From Parapristionchus giblindavisi (taxonomy: Eukaryota > Nematoda > Chromadorea > Rhabditida > Diplogasteridae), in contig CALSFV010000205.1 in assembly GCA_943737045.1 (NCBI GenBank), forward strand, positions 698,001 to 762,000: DNA of 64,000 nt, in the 5' to 3' direction. The translations under genes were made by a program, and so were the position numbers. Position 1 is the stretch's first letter, and each line of letters begins with the position of its first letter. The notes under the pieces were generated by a model that had not been told where the DNA came from, made no database searches, and saw nothing but the letters and a program-made list of their open reading frames with translations. Shown in pieces: positions 12,064-48,715 of the stretch.

Positions 12064-12142
12064 TCGAGGTAAAGAGGCACCACTCTAAAAACAACGAGCG
12101 GGTTCGAACCCCAGTTCGATCCAAATCTTTTGCTGATTTTTA
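12064..12142 (+). other. tRNA-like Pol III box cassette
   Basis: Contains a box B-like GGGTTCGAACCCC, followed 18 bp later by CTTTTGCTGATTTTT, a T-rich stretch able to act as a Pol III stop. An upstream GTAAAGAGGCACC is only a weak box A. It does not fold as a complete tRNA. The same box B plus TTTTGCTG arrangement occurs in other foldbacks near 41157, 42022, 47280 and 62900. Confidence 0.55.
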
Positions 12143-12805
12143 CAGACACAGAAAACGTGTTCCACGGTATTTTTTCGTGCTAAGAATGATGAAACAAGTT
12201 GTTTTGAGTCATTCTGATCTGGAAAACGTTCATGTTATGGCAACACATCTCTTCTCTCTTCATCTCTTCATTCACGTTCATTTTCTTCATCGCGAACGGT
12301 CGGTCAGCTCGCTCTCTCCCACCGCCCCTTGGAACAGAAGTTCGTGGATCCTTCTCCTAGCAGGAATGACACCCAGGAGAAGTAGTGTCACAATGAGTGG
12401 AACCACAACCATGTTGAAGAATGGAAGTAAGGCAGGTCAACGATCAATCAGGATTGGTACGATGAAAAAAAAACATCTCTTCTCAAAGGGTAATAGAGGC
12501 GGATGGGCGCGCAAGCGAAATGCTCTTCCCGCACATAAGTATAAAACGCTCGCAAGTAAAACAATTTATGGATCCCCCTAGCACTGCTAGGAATCTACTA
12601 TAAATTATTGTTAATCCATCACACATATAATTTGTCTCTGTCTCATTCGATCACTAAACTAAAAACATCTTTAAAACATCCGTTTGTCATCCATTTCTCT
12701 TTGTAATATGTTATTTCAATGTTAATTGTTTTCAATTATGACTGATTTCTCTAATAAATGTATCTTATCTAACATTAGTTTTGACATTGTACTTCATCAT
12801 TCCTT

Positions 12806-12810
<5 letters not shown>

Positions 12811-12846
<36 letters not shown>
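12811..12846 (+). repeat. (GA)n microsatellite
   Basis: Eighteen or so GA units in the unique spacer of the 7407-13850 foldback, followed by a run of G at 12859-12867. Confidence 0.9.
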
Positions 12847-12849
<3 letters not shown>

Positions 12850-13850
12850 GAAGGTTTGGGGGGGGGGCTCACACTCGTTCTTTGTTGTTCAAATGCAACT
12901 CTGTTCGCTCAGAGTTTTCTAACATCTCCATTTCGTGTAGTTGTCAGATGTTAGTCTCCCTTCTCCTTTTTTTCTCTCCCTGTCTGTTCACGAAAGAGCG
13001 TGTGGGAGTGAGAGAGCGGATGATGAGCAGTCGCGCGGAGTTGGGGCGCGCGCGTGTAATTTCGATGGCGGATATCTCGGCTCTAAGAGCAGGTAGGCCT
13101 TCACTTCCAAAAACATAAATGTTCAAAAACATTATAAGAAATATTATAAAGATTAATTATCATTACTGAAACGTTTTTTCCACGTGGAAAAGCAAAATAC
13201 GGTTTTTTTCAAATTTTTCGGAACTTGGTGATTTTGTGTTTCATATAACTGTCATATATGGGTATTTTGAGCTCGTAATGTTTTTTCGGATGTTTTTGAG
13301 TCATTTTAGCTCCTTTGCTGTTTCTTGATAAAGGAATAAGCCGAGGTCGCGTCACTAAATAAAGGAATAAGCCGAGGTCGCGTCACTAAAATCAACGCTT
13401 TTTTTTTTCCAATTCGGAAATCCTCTGAAACTTGGGTCATTTTTAGACACATATGGGTGCAACAAAACGCGCATAGAAGAAAAGTGCACTTTTTCCGATT
13501 AGGAAAGTTACGTCACTTTTTCATAAAACCGACCGCCCAGCACCGGCGCATGGTCGAAAAATGACGTCATCAACTGATAAATGTTGCGCAAGATCTCCTC
13601 TTTCGATGCTTTTTTTGAAAAAGTGTCTATCATTATTTTGAACGGAGTTATGATCATTTTTCTGACGCACACTCGAGCCAAAAAAACCGTACCTGCCAAC
13701 TTTGACCTACCGCTATTCGAAAATGAGAGCAGATATGCAAATTCAGAAAACGCAGTTCGATAGAGCATCGTTCAAAGTACTTATTCTGAATTTTTCAGGG
13801 GGTCGAATTTTCTATGTCCGGGGGTGGTCGAACCTCTGGCGATTCCTCTC

Positions 13851-14328
13851 ATATTGTGTAAAACGTGAAGATTGAAGAGTTAAGAATGCTTGATTTCATA
13901 ACGGGACGAAAGTGCTGAAGGGAGAAAAGTACACAAAGGATAGATATGTTAAGAGGAAATCTCTCTCCCTCCATTTTCAAACGTTCTTCCACTGAGCAGT
14001 ATAAAGAGTACTGCACATATCTGATAGACTACTGGGCTGTAATAATTAGACACTGAAGAGCTTTCAAATGTTTCAGATGGAACACATCAATATTTCTATT
14101 ACAATATTTAAACGCAAGTTAAGCTTTTCTTTGTTAATTCCAGTCTTCTACTGAACGGCATCCTGCCAAGGATGCGTGGCTACCTCCCGATGAAATATTG
14201 AAGGTAGCCATGAATCATGAACTAACTTTTTAAAAGAAAATCAATATTCGAACGAAAAAGTAAATATAATACATAAATATACTGTAAATTGTTTTTTTTT
14301 TCTAAAAAAATTCTAACACAACCCATTT
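13851..14328. other. No gene seen
   Basis: Unique AT-rich sequence between the foldback element and the TRIM-like pseudogene. A short inverted repeat (GGTAGCC near 14198 with GGCTACC near 14178) is the only structure seen. Confidence 0.4.
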
Positions 14329-14970
14329 AAACCCCACCCTTGGTAATCCTTTCCTCTCCATATACACATCTGACTTATCTAGATTTTTAGCGACGTATGG
14401 AAGATTCATTAGAACGGTATTTATTTATTATACCAAATAACAAGTTCCTTGAAATACATATCTTTAATATTATTCTTCGAATTACTTTTATCAAACGTGT
14501 TAAATATAACTTACTGATATATATGAATTAAATCTAATTGATTTAGTTGGAAGTCAATTTAATTTAATTCCTATATTTGATCGATAATCTTCATTGAATG
14601 AAAAAGCAAATGATACATTGGGATGCTCAACTCTTTCAATAAGATCATTCGAATATGGATGGTCGAAAAAAGATACATTTCTACTACTCTGTAAATGTAT
14701 TTGTTGTTGCTTCGAAAATAACTTTCTACTAACAGTTTCCATTTTTACTTGTTTGGAGTCCGTGATGACGAACCTTTCGTTTATTAGTTCAGCTTTTTTT
14801 AAAATTATACCGTCCTGTAGTTTAATTAATTTAAAATGAGAAAACGGATGTCAATAAAACGCACGTTTCGGAAGAAGTAAATATCATCAATGACTCCGAA
14901 TCTTCCGGAGTCAGACTCGGAGTCGGACTGGGAGGACGAAATAAATTCTTTTTCTGCACGCTTGTTCTCA
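14329..14970 (-). pseudogene. Partial duplicate of the TRIM-like gene (5' exons)
   Basis: This segment aligns by eye with 4100-4711 in the same orientation: the exon 6-like CVYGEE segment (about 14340-14370), an exon 5-like frame at 14554-14742 (FSKQQQIHLQSSRNVSFF, VEHPNVSFAFSF) and an exon 4-like segment (SGRFGVIDDIYFFRN, about 14862-14960). Exon 5 is interrupted after GIKLN by a changed 3' end, where a 4-bp-level change destroys the original frame. No RING, B-box or coiled-coil exons follow, because the sequence runs into unrelated DNA. It is a truncated duplicate that is probably not functional. Confidence 0.8.
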
Positions 14971-15004
14971 AATTTAAATATTATTGCGGCAGGTATACAG
15001 TCCC

Positions 15005-15563
15005 GCAAGGTCTCCTCTTGCAAAGGCGTGCGCCGCGCGTTGCTGCGAGCCCCCTCTGGTCGCCTGGCTTTTCGCGCGCATGTTTTGCATGAAATTGTGA
15101 ATTAATTTTTTTCCTGTTAATTTTCGTGTTCGTGGTGATCTTTTAACCCGAAAACATGCAACGTACTTTAAAATGCAAGCATTTTGATGTTGTTGTGGGT
15201 CGTTTTAGGGTTTGAGGAAATAAGTCAGTTCGTGGTCCGTGGTGCGGGGGCCATGAAAAAAGGAGCTGGCAATTTGCCAAGTGTTATTGCTCCTTTTCCC
15301 ATTTCTCGGATTCCAGCGCACCACGGACCATGAACTGACTTGTTTCCTCAAACCCTAAAACGACCCACAACAACATAAAACAACGAAAACATGCAACCAT
15401 TTAAAGTTCGTTGCATGTTTTCGGGTTAAAAGATCACCACGAACATAAAAATTAACAGAACAAATAAATTAATTCGCAATTTCATGCGGAAAATGCGCGC
15501 GAAAAGCCAGGCGACCAGAGGGGGCTCGCAGCGACGCGCGGCGAACGCCTTTGCAAGAGGAGA
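15005..15563. mobile_element. Foldback MITE
   Basis: Long inverted repeat: TCTCCTCTTGCAAAGGCG at the left and its complement at the right, arms about 260 bp, with a second self-complementary core (GACCCACAACAACA and CACGGACCA.GAACTGACTT words). It inserted next to the pseudogene exon at 14970. Target duplication not resolved. The small frames on either strand are mirror images of each other. Confidence 0.75.
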
Positions 15564-15623
15564 ACATGAGGGAACGCTAACACTGCGACTCAGCGGTACA
15601 GTGAAAATCGATGTAACAATTAG

Positions 15624-16144
15624 CAGGGCTGTGCGAAAAAAAATTCGAAAAAAATTCGAAAAACGAAATTTTTCGGAAATAAAAGTCGAAAAATTCGAAC
15701 AATTTCGAAAAAAACGAAAAATGTTGTACAAAAATTTCTAAATGTTTTTTCTTTTAATTTCTCGCGACTTGGATGGATTACACCAGTCCCGGTACTATAT
15801 CAAGCGAAAGAGTACTATCCAAAGTGTCTTTTTGAGAGAGTTTGGATTACTCTATGATAGTTGAGTTAGACAACTTATCCCTAAGAGAATTTTCCAGACA
15901 AAATATGACAATTACAGCGTCAAAAATGATTAAATTATTAAAAACGTTGCGTGGAATACAACTAAAGAACTTTAAAATAGCACCGAATCGATGAAATAAT
16001 CAATTTTGAGTGTTATTTTCTGTTCACATTTTTTTCGATTTTTCGAGAAAAAAGTCGAAAAATTTTTCGTCGAAAAAATTGTTTGAAAAAAGTCGTAAAA
16101 TCGAAAAATTCGAAAAATCGAAAAACGAAAAATGCACAGCCCTG
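15624..16144. mobile_element. hAT-type MITE, CAGGGCTGTGC family
   Basis: Termini CAGGGCTGTGC and GCACAGCCCTG are flanked on both sides by the 8-bp duplication ACAATTAG, diagnostic of hAT transposition. Subterminal regions are built of TTTTTCGA/TCGAAAAA words that pair with each other. No coding capacity. Sister copies are at 23180-23618 and 28181-28656. Confidence 0.9.
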
Positions 16145-16188
16145 ACAATTAGTTAATTCGGAAATTCGAGTGGCTTCCTACACAAACC

Positions 16189-17233
16189 GGCGCTTGTTCC
16201 GCAAATGCCCACGCCCCGCCCCCTCCATCCTAGCACTCTGTACTCTCTCATATCTCAATGCTCTCTCGCCCTCTCTCACTATGCACTGCGCATACTCTCA
16301 TATCTCGTATACTCTCTCATATCTCAACGCTTTCTCGCACTCTCTCGCTCTTGATTAACTAATGGTGACCTAAGAACATGCTATAACTGCAATGGTTGTA
16401 TGAATTAATTTATTAAGAGTAGTGCAAGGATGAGCTAATCGGTGATGAATAAAGAATCGGCTAATTGGTATGAAATAAAAAAATGAACTCATCGGTAATA
16501 TGTGAAGAACAAAGTAATCGGTAATGAATGAAGGAATAGGCAAATCGGTAGTTAATGAAAGGAATAGGCTAATCCGTAATGTAATTAATGAAGGAAAAAT
16601 CCGCAATAAATTTGCTTATTTTTTAGTCATTTACCGATTTGCCTATTCTTTTCATTAACTACTGATTAGCCTATTCCTTCATTCATTACCGATTACTTTG
16701 TTCTTCACATATTACAGATGAGTTCATTTTTTTATTCCATACCAATTAGCCGATTCTTTATTAATCACCGATTAGCTCATCCTTGCACTACTCTTAATAA
16801 ATTAATTCATACAACCATTGCAGTTATAGCATGTTCAAGTTAGACCACAGACAGTCAGAATCGGATCAGACACGCAGAGGATATAAGAGAGGAGAGAGCT
16901 AGAGAGCGAAAGTGAGCGAGAGAGTGTATTCCACCTAGAGAGTGCGCATGCCAGGATTGTAGTTTGTACGCCCCCCTATAAATAGCCCTCTTCCCCCTCA
17001 TTCTTCGCCTCTGATTCATCAGTTGCGCCTCTCTCCTTCGAGAGAATTTTTGCTTGGGGAAGGGACTTCGCGATGGAGTCCCTTCCCTGCCCCGGACTTC
17101 TCCATCTCCTTGGAGAAGTCGCCGAGCAGGAGCCGGCTGGGGCGACCCCCCCCCCCTCTTAGGGCCTCTCCCTGGAAAGGGGGCGGGGCTTAAAGGGGGC
17201 GTGGCAAGTGTGGGCATTTGCGGAACAAGCGCC
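16189..17233. mobile_element. hAT-type element with 24-bp TIRs
   Basis: Inverted ends GGCGCTTGTTCCGCAAATGC... are flanked by the 8-bp duplication CACAAACC. The 1045-bp interior includes CT-rich blocks, a nested palindrome (16375-16835) and a GC-rich right half with CCTTCCC/GGGAAGG words. No transposase frame is recognised; the 127-aa minus-strand frame at 16855-17238 is low-complexity and not convincing. Confidence 0.85.
16375..16835. repeat. Near-perfect 461-bp palindrome nested in the hAT element
   Basis: AACATGCTATAACTGCAATG at the left is mirrored at the right. Both arms carry repeated AATCGGTAATGAA / GGAATAGGC words, so each arm is itself a small tandem repeat. Likely a separate foldback insertion; target duplication is not clear. 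Confidence 0.75.
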
Positions 17234-17563
17234 CACAAACCATCCTAATGGGTAAATAAACTCGTCTAACAACTATCCAAACAACTGCTGTTCAATTGAT
17301 AAGGATGTGAGTCGAATCAACTAGTTGAATTTCAATATTGATTATCTCGAAGCTCAGCTCCACTTGTCAATCCAAATTGCCCTATCTAGAACATTTTCTT
17401 AATTATAAGAAATATCTGCAAAAATTCATCTTGAAAGTAAGGAGTTCAATTTCTGCTCTGTTCTAAGCAGTCAATTTATTAGAACAGAACTTCACGTAAG
17501 ACTAATTTCTATATGTGTACGGTAAGAGTATTTAGTGTGAGATGGAAAGGAGATAGCTGGAAT

Positions 17564-17602
<39 letters not shown>

Positions 17603-18362
17603 GAGGAGGGAATGAAAAAGCCAGGTCAAGATGGCAGGAAATCTCTGTAACCTAGCTTTCTCTAGCACTAGATAGTAGAGCGATAGACACTAGGACCATG
17701 GCCTAAATGACACTGTACCGTCTTAGATTTATTTTCGTTTTTTCTCTCGTTAAACTATCCAACACAACCCATTTTAATTTTTTCCTTTTCATACTCTATC
17801 TCTCTAATTCTAGATTCCAATATACGTTGTGCCCAATTTAATGCTTGTTAAGGTAATCTAACCCATTTTTTAAAAATCTCAGTACTCTCAATCCGTTAAC
17901 GATCTGCATGAGCTGAATGGGCCTTGAATTATCACTGTCCTATCAGTGATTTCGATCACGATTTCGTGTGCCTCGAACAACGCGATTTACGTTTCCCTTT
18001 ACCTGCATGAACATCATTCTTACTTATTAAACACTTCACACAAAGAAAAAGTGTTAAAACACCGCCTCATCAGCTGTAATACACAGAGACCAATGGTGTG
18101 ATTTAATTAACAATTTATAGCTGTTCTTCTTTTAGCTCTAGTTTCGTAGTGCACTTTTTCCTCTGTATGTTTGATGTTCCCCCATGCAAAAGTGATAAAA
18201 TCAAATGAGCTTTTTTTCAAATGTTATTTTATTTTTTTTATTTTTTGTTGCCATTTTATAATTACAATTTGCTCCGACCATAGCATGAAAGTATCCAACA
18301 TCTTCGTTTCTCTTTTCCATAATCATTCCCCTTTCACACGACGTGATGATACCCATCCCTGA
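17234..18362. other. 5' flank of the ZYG-11-like gene, no gene seen
   Basis: Holds a (GA)n tract at about 17568-17598 and, near 17905-17950, a copy of the 3' end of the SINE-like repeat seen at 48860-48925 (GGCCTTGAATTATCACTG followed by a hairpin). No exon is supported. Confidence 0.45.
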
Positions 18363-18447
18363 GTTTTTTCCTACCAGGAACCTATCTCTTTCTCAGTATC
18401 CTTCACGGTAGTCTGATATGAAATTTATCGGGTTCCTGGTGGGAACA
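18363..18447. other. Inverted repeat just upstream of the start exon
   Basis: TTCCTACCAGGAACC at the left pairs with GGTTCCTGGTGGGAA at the right around a 50-bp loop. It ends 33 bp before the TTTCAG acceptor at 18475-18480. It could be a small MITE or an RNA structure in the outron; nothing decides between these. Confidence 0.5.
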
Positions 18448-18474
18448 AATATCAGAGTTTAAAAAAACTATTAA

Positions 18475-18480
18475 TTTCAG
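18475..18480 (+). promoter_or_regulatory. Probable spliced-leader acceptor
   Basis: TTTCAG directly abuts the ATG of the ZYG-11-like gene and is preceded by an AT-rich outron-like stretch. In nematodes this arrangement is typical of SL trans-splicing. An untranslated or short coding cis exon upstream is the alternative. Confidence 0.5.
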
Positions 18481-44129
<25,649 letters not shown>

Positions 44130-44214
44130 CAAACCACCTTTCACCGATTCGCCTTGGCGACGGATATCCTTTGCAAGACTTATCTAACAGATATTTACCC
44201 CCATGCGTTCATTC

Positions 44215-44398
44215 TCTGGTATTTCAAAACTTAAAGTCTACTTACGCTTTCACTTTAAGTAGACTTGTAAGTCAACTTCAAGTGAGACGCAAGTCTACTT
44301 AAAGTGAAAAAGTGACGTTACTCACTTTAAGTTAACTTAAAGTAAACTTCAAGTCAGTGATGTATTTTAAGCAGACTTTAAGCTTTGAAATACCAGAG
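44215..44398. mobile_element. CTCTGGTATTT MITE
   Basis: CTCTGGTATTTCAAAAC at the left and mirror at the right around repeated AAGTCTACTTAAAGT / ACTTTAAGTAGACTT words. It lies 86 bp after the stop codon of the ZYG-11-like gene. Confidence 0.8.
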
Positions 44399-44677
44399 TT
44401 TAAAGGAATAAAATTATTATTATTATTATTACGGTAATAGCGTTCCCCGATCTTCAGTTTTTTCCACAGTATGCTTTGGTCTAACCAAAAAAAAAACTAA
44501 TTGTAAATAAAATTATCGATGGGAAACCATCGATTCCCCTCACGTCGTCTCTTTTTTTGTCATGTGTAATGAATAATAATAATTAATGATGTAATAAAAA
44601 ATAATGGCATAAAATAAAATAAAAATATTATTTGTTTGATTCATCTCACCAATGTTGTAATGTTCAACGAAGCTTAA

Positions 44678-45209
44678 AGATGGAGACCCTCGAATGTCTA
44701 TGCCAATGTGAAACATATCGGTTATGCAAGGTATAAATGATATGCAATAAATTAGCACGTCCATGTATGTATCCATCGGCGTAGTAGTACTCTGGTATTT
44801 TGAAACTTAAAGTCTACTTAAACTCCGCACTTTAAGTAGACTTTAAGTAAACTTAAAGTAAAACGCAAGTCTACTTAAAGTGGTGTGGTATACTGTAATG
44901 CATTTCGTCAAATGTTCTTTCACTTTAAGTTTACTTAAAGTCTGTGACGTAATTTAAGTAGACTTTAAGTTTCAAAATACCAGAGTAAATGCGCTACCTA
45001 GTTTCGTAACGTCACGCGTTCGAACCCTGTTGCCGAGCTTTCTTATTTTCAAATTTTCGCGCCCCTGTACATCAAGCATGATTCATTCATGATTCTAGCG
45101 ATCAATAAGCTGAATCAGTATAAACTAATTTATGTACGGTATACAGAATAACTTTTGCTATGTTTCTTTCTTCACAGTTTTTCACGAAGATAATCGACGG
45201 ACTCCGCCT
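44678..45209. mobile_element. TTAA-flanked AGATGGAGACC element with nested MITE
   Basis: AGATGGAGACCCTCGAATG at the left, GGACTCCGCCT at the right, TTAA on both sides. The tRNA-like cassette is split: box A region before 44789, box B (GCGTTCGAACCC) at about 45018. A CTCTGG MITE (44790-44985) is inserted between them. Confidence 0.8.
44790..44985. mobile_element. CTCTGGTATTTTG TA MITE
   Basis: Inverted ends CTCTGGTATTTTGAAACTT flanked by TA; the interior is a near-complete palindrome of AAGTCTACTTAAA words. It interrupts the tRNA-like cassette of the surrounding element. Confidence 0.85.
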
Positions 45210-45288
45210 TTAAACAAGCGAACTGTATATCATAATGTTTCGCTTGGCATCAAAATATTTTCTCTTTTTTAGATTCGCACAATATAGC

Positions 45289-45406
45289 AATATCAATATC
45301 CGATATCAATATATCAATATCAATATCCGATATCAATATATCAATATCAATATCCGTCAATATCAATATCCGATATCGATCAGAGACTAGCAATATCAAT
45401 ATCCGT
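45289..45406 (+). repeat. ATCAATATC/CGATATC tandem repeat
   Basis: Irregular tandem of TATCAATATCAATATCCGA units, interrupted once by CGATCAGAGACTAGC. Confidence 0.85.
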
Positions 45407-45610
45407 CAAGCAATTGTTGACGAAGTATTGAGCGAGGACTTCGTGGGTTATCTCTATCTAATTTTCTGAATTCTCTTTCATGATTCACTATTCCAAAAGG
45501 ATAAAGTGTAGCGGTTTTGATTCTGAAGAACGTCTTCAATAGCTGATCAGAATAAGATTAACGAAGAATTATTTAAGATAGAAGTACCCCTTGTATGGGA
45601 CCTCAGCACG
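45407..45610 (+). pseudogene. Duplicated exon 3/intron 3 fragment of the ZYG-11-like gene
   Basis: QAIVDEVLSEDFVG followed by a GT resembles EEIAEELLSANYVG at the end of exon 3 (20376-20447), and the next 150 bp (CATGATT.ACTATTC, AAGTGTAGCGG, TAGCTGATC, TTA.GATAGAAG) track the start of intron 3. No other exons of the family are seen nearby. Confidence 0.65.
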
Positions 45611-45681
45611 CCCAGACTAATCAGTCGTTTAGCGGCAACCATTCCCTCCCCAATGGTTCTGCGCTTGATAAAGGTCATTAA

Positions 45682-46993
45682 GAGAGATGGCCGTTAAGAC
45701 TCGACCACCCGCCGGACACGTGAGCTAGCAATGAGAACTGGGAATCCATACTTGGGTGTACTCAATGGATGATCTATCCTTTCAACCATTTTTTCGAACC
45801 TTTTCGTTTTTAATGCGTGCGAAAAATAAGAATTGTGTTTGAATCAGTTTCCAACTTGCTTTCTGTATCTTTATGAAAATCGTTTATTTTCGAAAATTCA
45901 TATTTTTTTACCATGACCCCCGGTCATGGAAATCGATTTTTCAAAAGTGGTCCGAATGCCGGGATTTCTGTTCTACTATGTTTACTCGTCATGAAACTTC
46001 ACATAATTATTGTCATTTGCTCATTGTCGCAGCATTCGAGTCGACAAACTGCAATATTTCAAAAATTTTTCCGAAAAAGTAACTTAAATTGATTTTTTTT
46101 GAATTTTCAAAAATAAATGATTTTCATATTGATTATGTATATTGCAAAGTACTATGACAGAATGTTACAGAAAGCAAGTTGGAATCCGATTCAAACACAA
46201 TTCTGATTTTTCGCACGCAATCAGAATGAAAATTCTCGAAAAAAAGGTTGAAAGTAGAGATCAGCCATTGAGCATTGGCTGAATATTATTCACGTCATTA
46301 GCACTTCACAATAAGCCGCATAAATGAAAACATTTGAAACTTGAGAAATTTTGAAATTTTCGGACCATGACCCCCGCGGGTCGTGAAAATCGAAATTTTC
46401 AAATTGATCCAAGTGATGGGCTTCTTGTGTCATTTTACTCGTCTCACCTCTAAACTTTGAGTAGACCACAATTCCGCACCAATCGTTGGGAAAATACAGC
46501 ATTTGTTCGGGATAACCATCGATGACGGATGTTCGAGCGAAAAATTCGGTAAAATGGTCTAACGGGAAGAACCTAGTTTTAAGTGAAATCGATGCAGAAT
46601 TGCTTAGGCTACAATACCTTGTCGGAAATGTTTGTCAGCTGCTGCAAAAGGGATGATTTGTCCGAAAAAACCAAAATTTTGAGTCAAAAAAGTGGTTTAG
46701 GAATCAACGCACATTCGATGCTAACATCGAATTAGCAAGGTCTGTGCACCCTAGACGCATCGCACATGATATTTAGACTTCATATCAACAATTTGAAAAA
46801 TTATGATTTTTAAAAGTTTTTTTTTTAAATTATTTTTTCTAATAGCCTGAGGGCACAAACAGGAAATTTCAGCTGTTTTGTGTAATAAGGGCCGATGACA
46901 CTCCTAACACCCAAGTAAGGACTCCCAGTTCTCATTGCTAGCTCACGTGTCCGGGGGTGGTCAAATATGATCGAGTCTTAGGGAACAGGCCTC
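45682..46993. mobile_element. GAG-type element, TTAA duplication
   Basis: Left GAGAGATGGCCGTTAAGACTCG and right CGAGTCTTAGGGAACAGGCCTC, both next to TTAA. Shares ACACGTGAGCTAGCAATGAG inside both ends and is the reverse-complement relative of 59994-60837. The right TTAA (46994-46997) is shared with the next element. Confidence 0.75.
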
Positions 46994-46997
46994 TTAA

Positions 46998-48585
46998 AAG
47001 GCGTTCTCGCTAAGACGGCAACCAAAGTGGCACAGTTGGTGAAAATCGTTTCTGTAGGCTCAAACTTCACAGGTGGAGTGCCTAGGGGTGGGATACACTT
47101 CAGCCAAAAAGTTGGACTCCAAAAGTGATCTTTGATCTTTGATCTCGCGAAAAATAATTTTGAGATTTTCATATCATGTTATATACCATTCGAAAGAAAA
47201 AAAATATTCCGGGAAAAATCTATCTAGTCTAAACATCACTTTTAAAGCAAATTTATCGCCCGATCGAGCTTAAATCGAGCAATCAGGTTCGAATCCCACC
47301 CAAGGACAATACCTTTTGCTGATTTTTCGCTGGCTTATCAAAGCTGCCCGGGGCTTCCTATGGGTAAATTGGCATTTTAAAGTATTTTTTGTCCATGCTT
47401 ACCAGTTTTATTGCCTACTAGATTTCAATATGTCACTGAATATGTCAATGTGATCACCTAGTTTCATAGTCGACCCAGGGTTCATGGTTGAAAATTTGCC
47501 AAGGTCGAAAAATTCATGATGGTGCGAGACCAAATACTATATACTATATTGAAAATTTGCAAAGGTAGACAAATTCATGGTGGTCCGAGACCAAATACTA
47601 TATACCAGTGTATGAACAGTCATGGGTTGACTGAAAAATCAGTTAGCGATTCCCGGAATTTCGGTAGCAAAATACCGTGCATCCCTACTGATAACAATGG
47701 TAGTCACGAACGCTGAATAGCTCGAAAGTGTTTTCCTCATTATCATTATCAGAAAACTTCTTTTCCTCACCGAGATCAACTTCATCGTCTTCTCTTGTCA
47801 TTTCACCTTTGAAAAATTCATCACGATAGCTCAAATTGTATTCTTCGGAGTCGTCACTATTGCTTAATAACCTTTTCATACGACCTTCTCCATTCTTTTG
47901 CGCTGTACCTCATCGATTTTCTCTTCTCATTCACATATCGGTGATCACATTGACATATTCAGTGACATATTGAAATCTAGTAGGCAATAAAACTGGTAAG
48001 CATGGACAAAAAATACTTTAAAATGCCAATTTACCCATAGGAAGCCCCGGGCAGCTTTGGTAAGCCAGCGAAAATCAGCAAAAGATATTGTCCTTGGGTG
48101 GGATTCGAACCTGATTGCTCGATTTAAGCTCGATCGGGCGATAAATTTGCTTTAAAAGTGATGTTTAGACTAGATGGATTTTTCCCGGAATATTTTTATT
48201 AAATTCTACATTAAATTTGCTACAAGATAGCGACATTGAATTTCCCCGGAGATTATCGTAAAGTTTATTTTTTTGAAGATTGAAAATGTCCCAAAAATTT
48301 GGTTTTTCGCGCATTACTTGCGTGGATTTGGACCAACACCTTTGAAAATTTTTATGATGTTATAACGTTTTGCGCTCTTTCGAATGGTATATAACATGAT
48401 ATGAAAATCTCAAATTTATTTTTCGCGAGATCAAAGATCAAAGATCACTTTTGGAGTCCAACTTTTTGGCTGAAGTGTATCCCACCCCTAGGCACTCCAC
48501 CTGTGAAGTTTGAGCATGCAGAAACGATTTTCACCAACTGTGCCACTTTGCTCGCTGATCAGTGCAATCTTACCGAGAACGCCTT
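46998..48585. mobile_element. Foldback element, TTAA duplication
   Basis: AAGGCGTTCTCG at the left and CGAGAACGCCTT at the right, TTAA outside both. Arms (46998-47456, 47940-48585) share the GTGCCTAGGGGTGGGATACA word with the 33040-35222 foldback, so the two are related. Each arm carries a box B-like cassette (47282; mirror 48112). Confidence 0.85.
47262..47330 (+). other. tRNA-like box B cassette
   Basis: AGGTTCGAATCCC followed 17 bp later by CTTTTGCTGATTTTT. No clear box A. A mirror copy with TCTTTTGCTGATTTTC lies at 48065-48140. Confidence 0.55.
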
Positions 48586-48715
48586 TTAAATGTTTAAAAA
48601 AACAATATCCTATTTTTTCAAAGCTTTTCAAAGCATCATGATCCTTCGAAAGTGGAAATACAAACACATAAACTTCTTCGGTCATTTATTGTCCATTTAC
48701 CTTCTCTACCATAGG

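Larger units (their letters stand above)
7407..13850. mobile_element. Large foldback TIR element, ATAT target duplication, with nested insertion
   Basis: Left end GAGAGGAATCGC and right end GCGATTCCTCTC are each flanked by ATAT. The left arm (7407-7537 continued at 11193-11990) and the right arm (about 12944-13850) are near-perfect reverse complements, which is why the same 62-residue open frame appears on both strands. The spacer (about 11990-12943) is unique and contains a tRNA-like box at 12064-12142 and a GA tract. The left arm is split by a separate element at 7538-11189. No transposase is encoded by the foldback itself. Its terminal GAG, 4-bp AT-rich duplication and a shared CGACCACCCCCGGACA word tie it to the GAGGCC-type elements elsewhere in the window. 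Confidence 0.8.

Noticed and set aside
11793..13132. A 62-aa protein encoded on both strands
   Set aside because: It is the consequence of the two arms of the foldback being reverse complements; no homology or codon signal.
16855..17248. Proline/arginine-rich proteins on both strands
   Set aside because: GC-rich low-complexity part of a hAT element; frames overlap on opposite strands.
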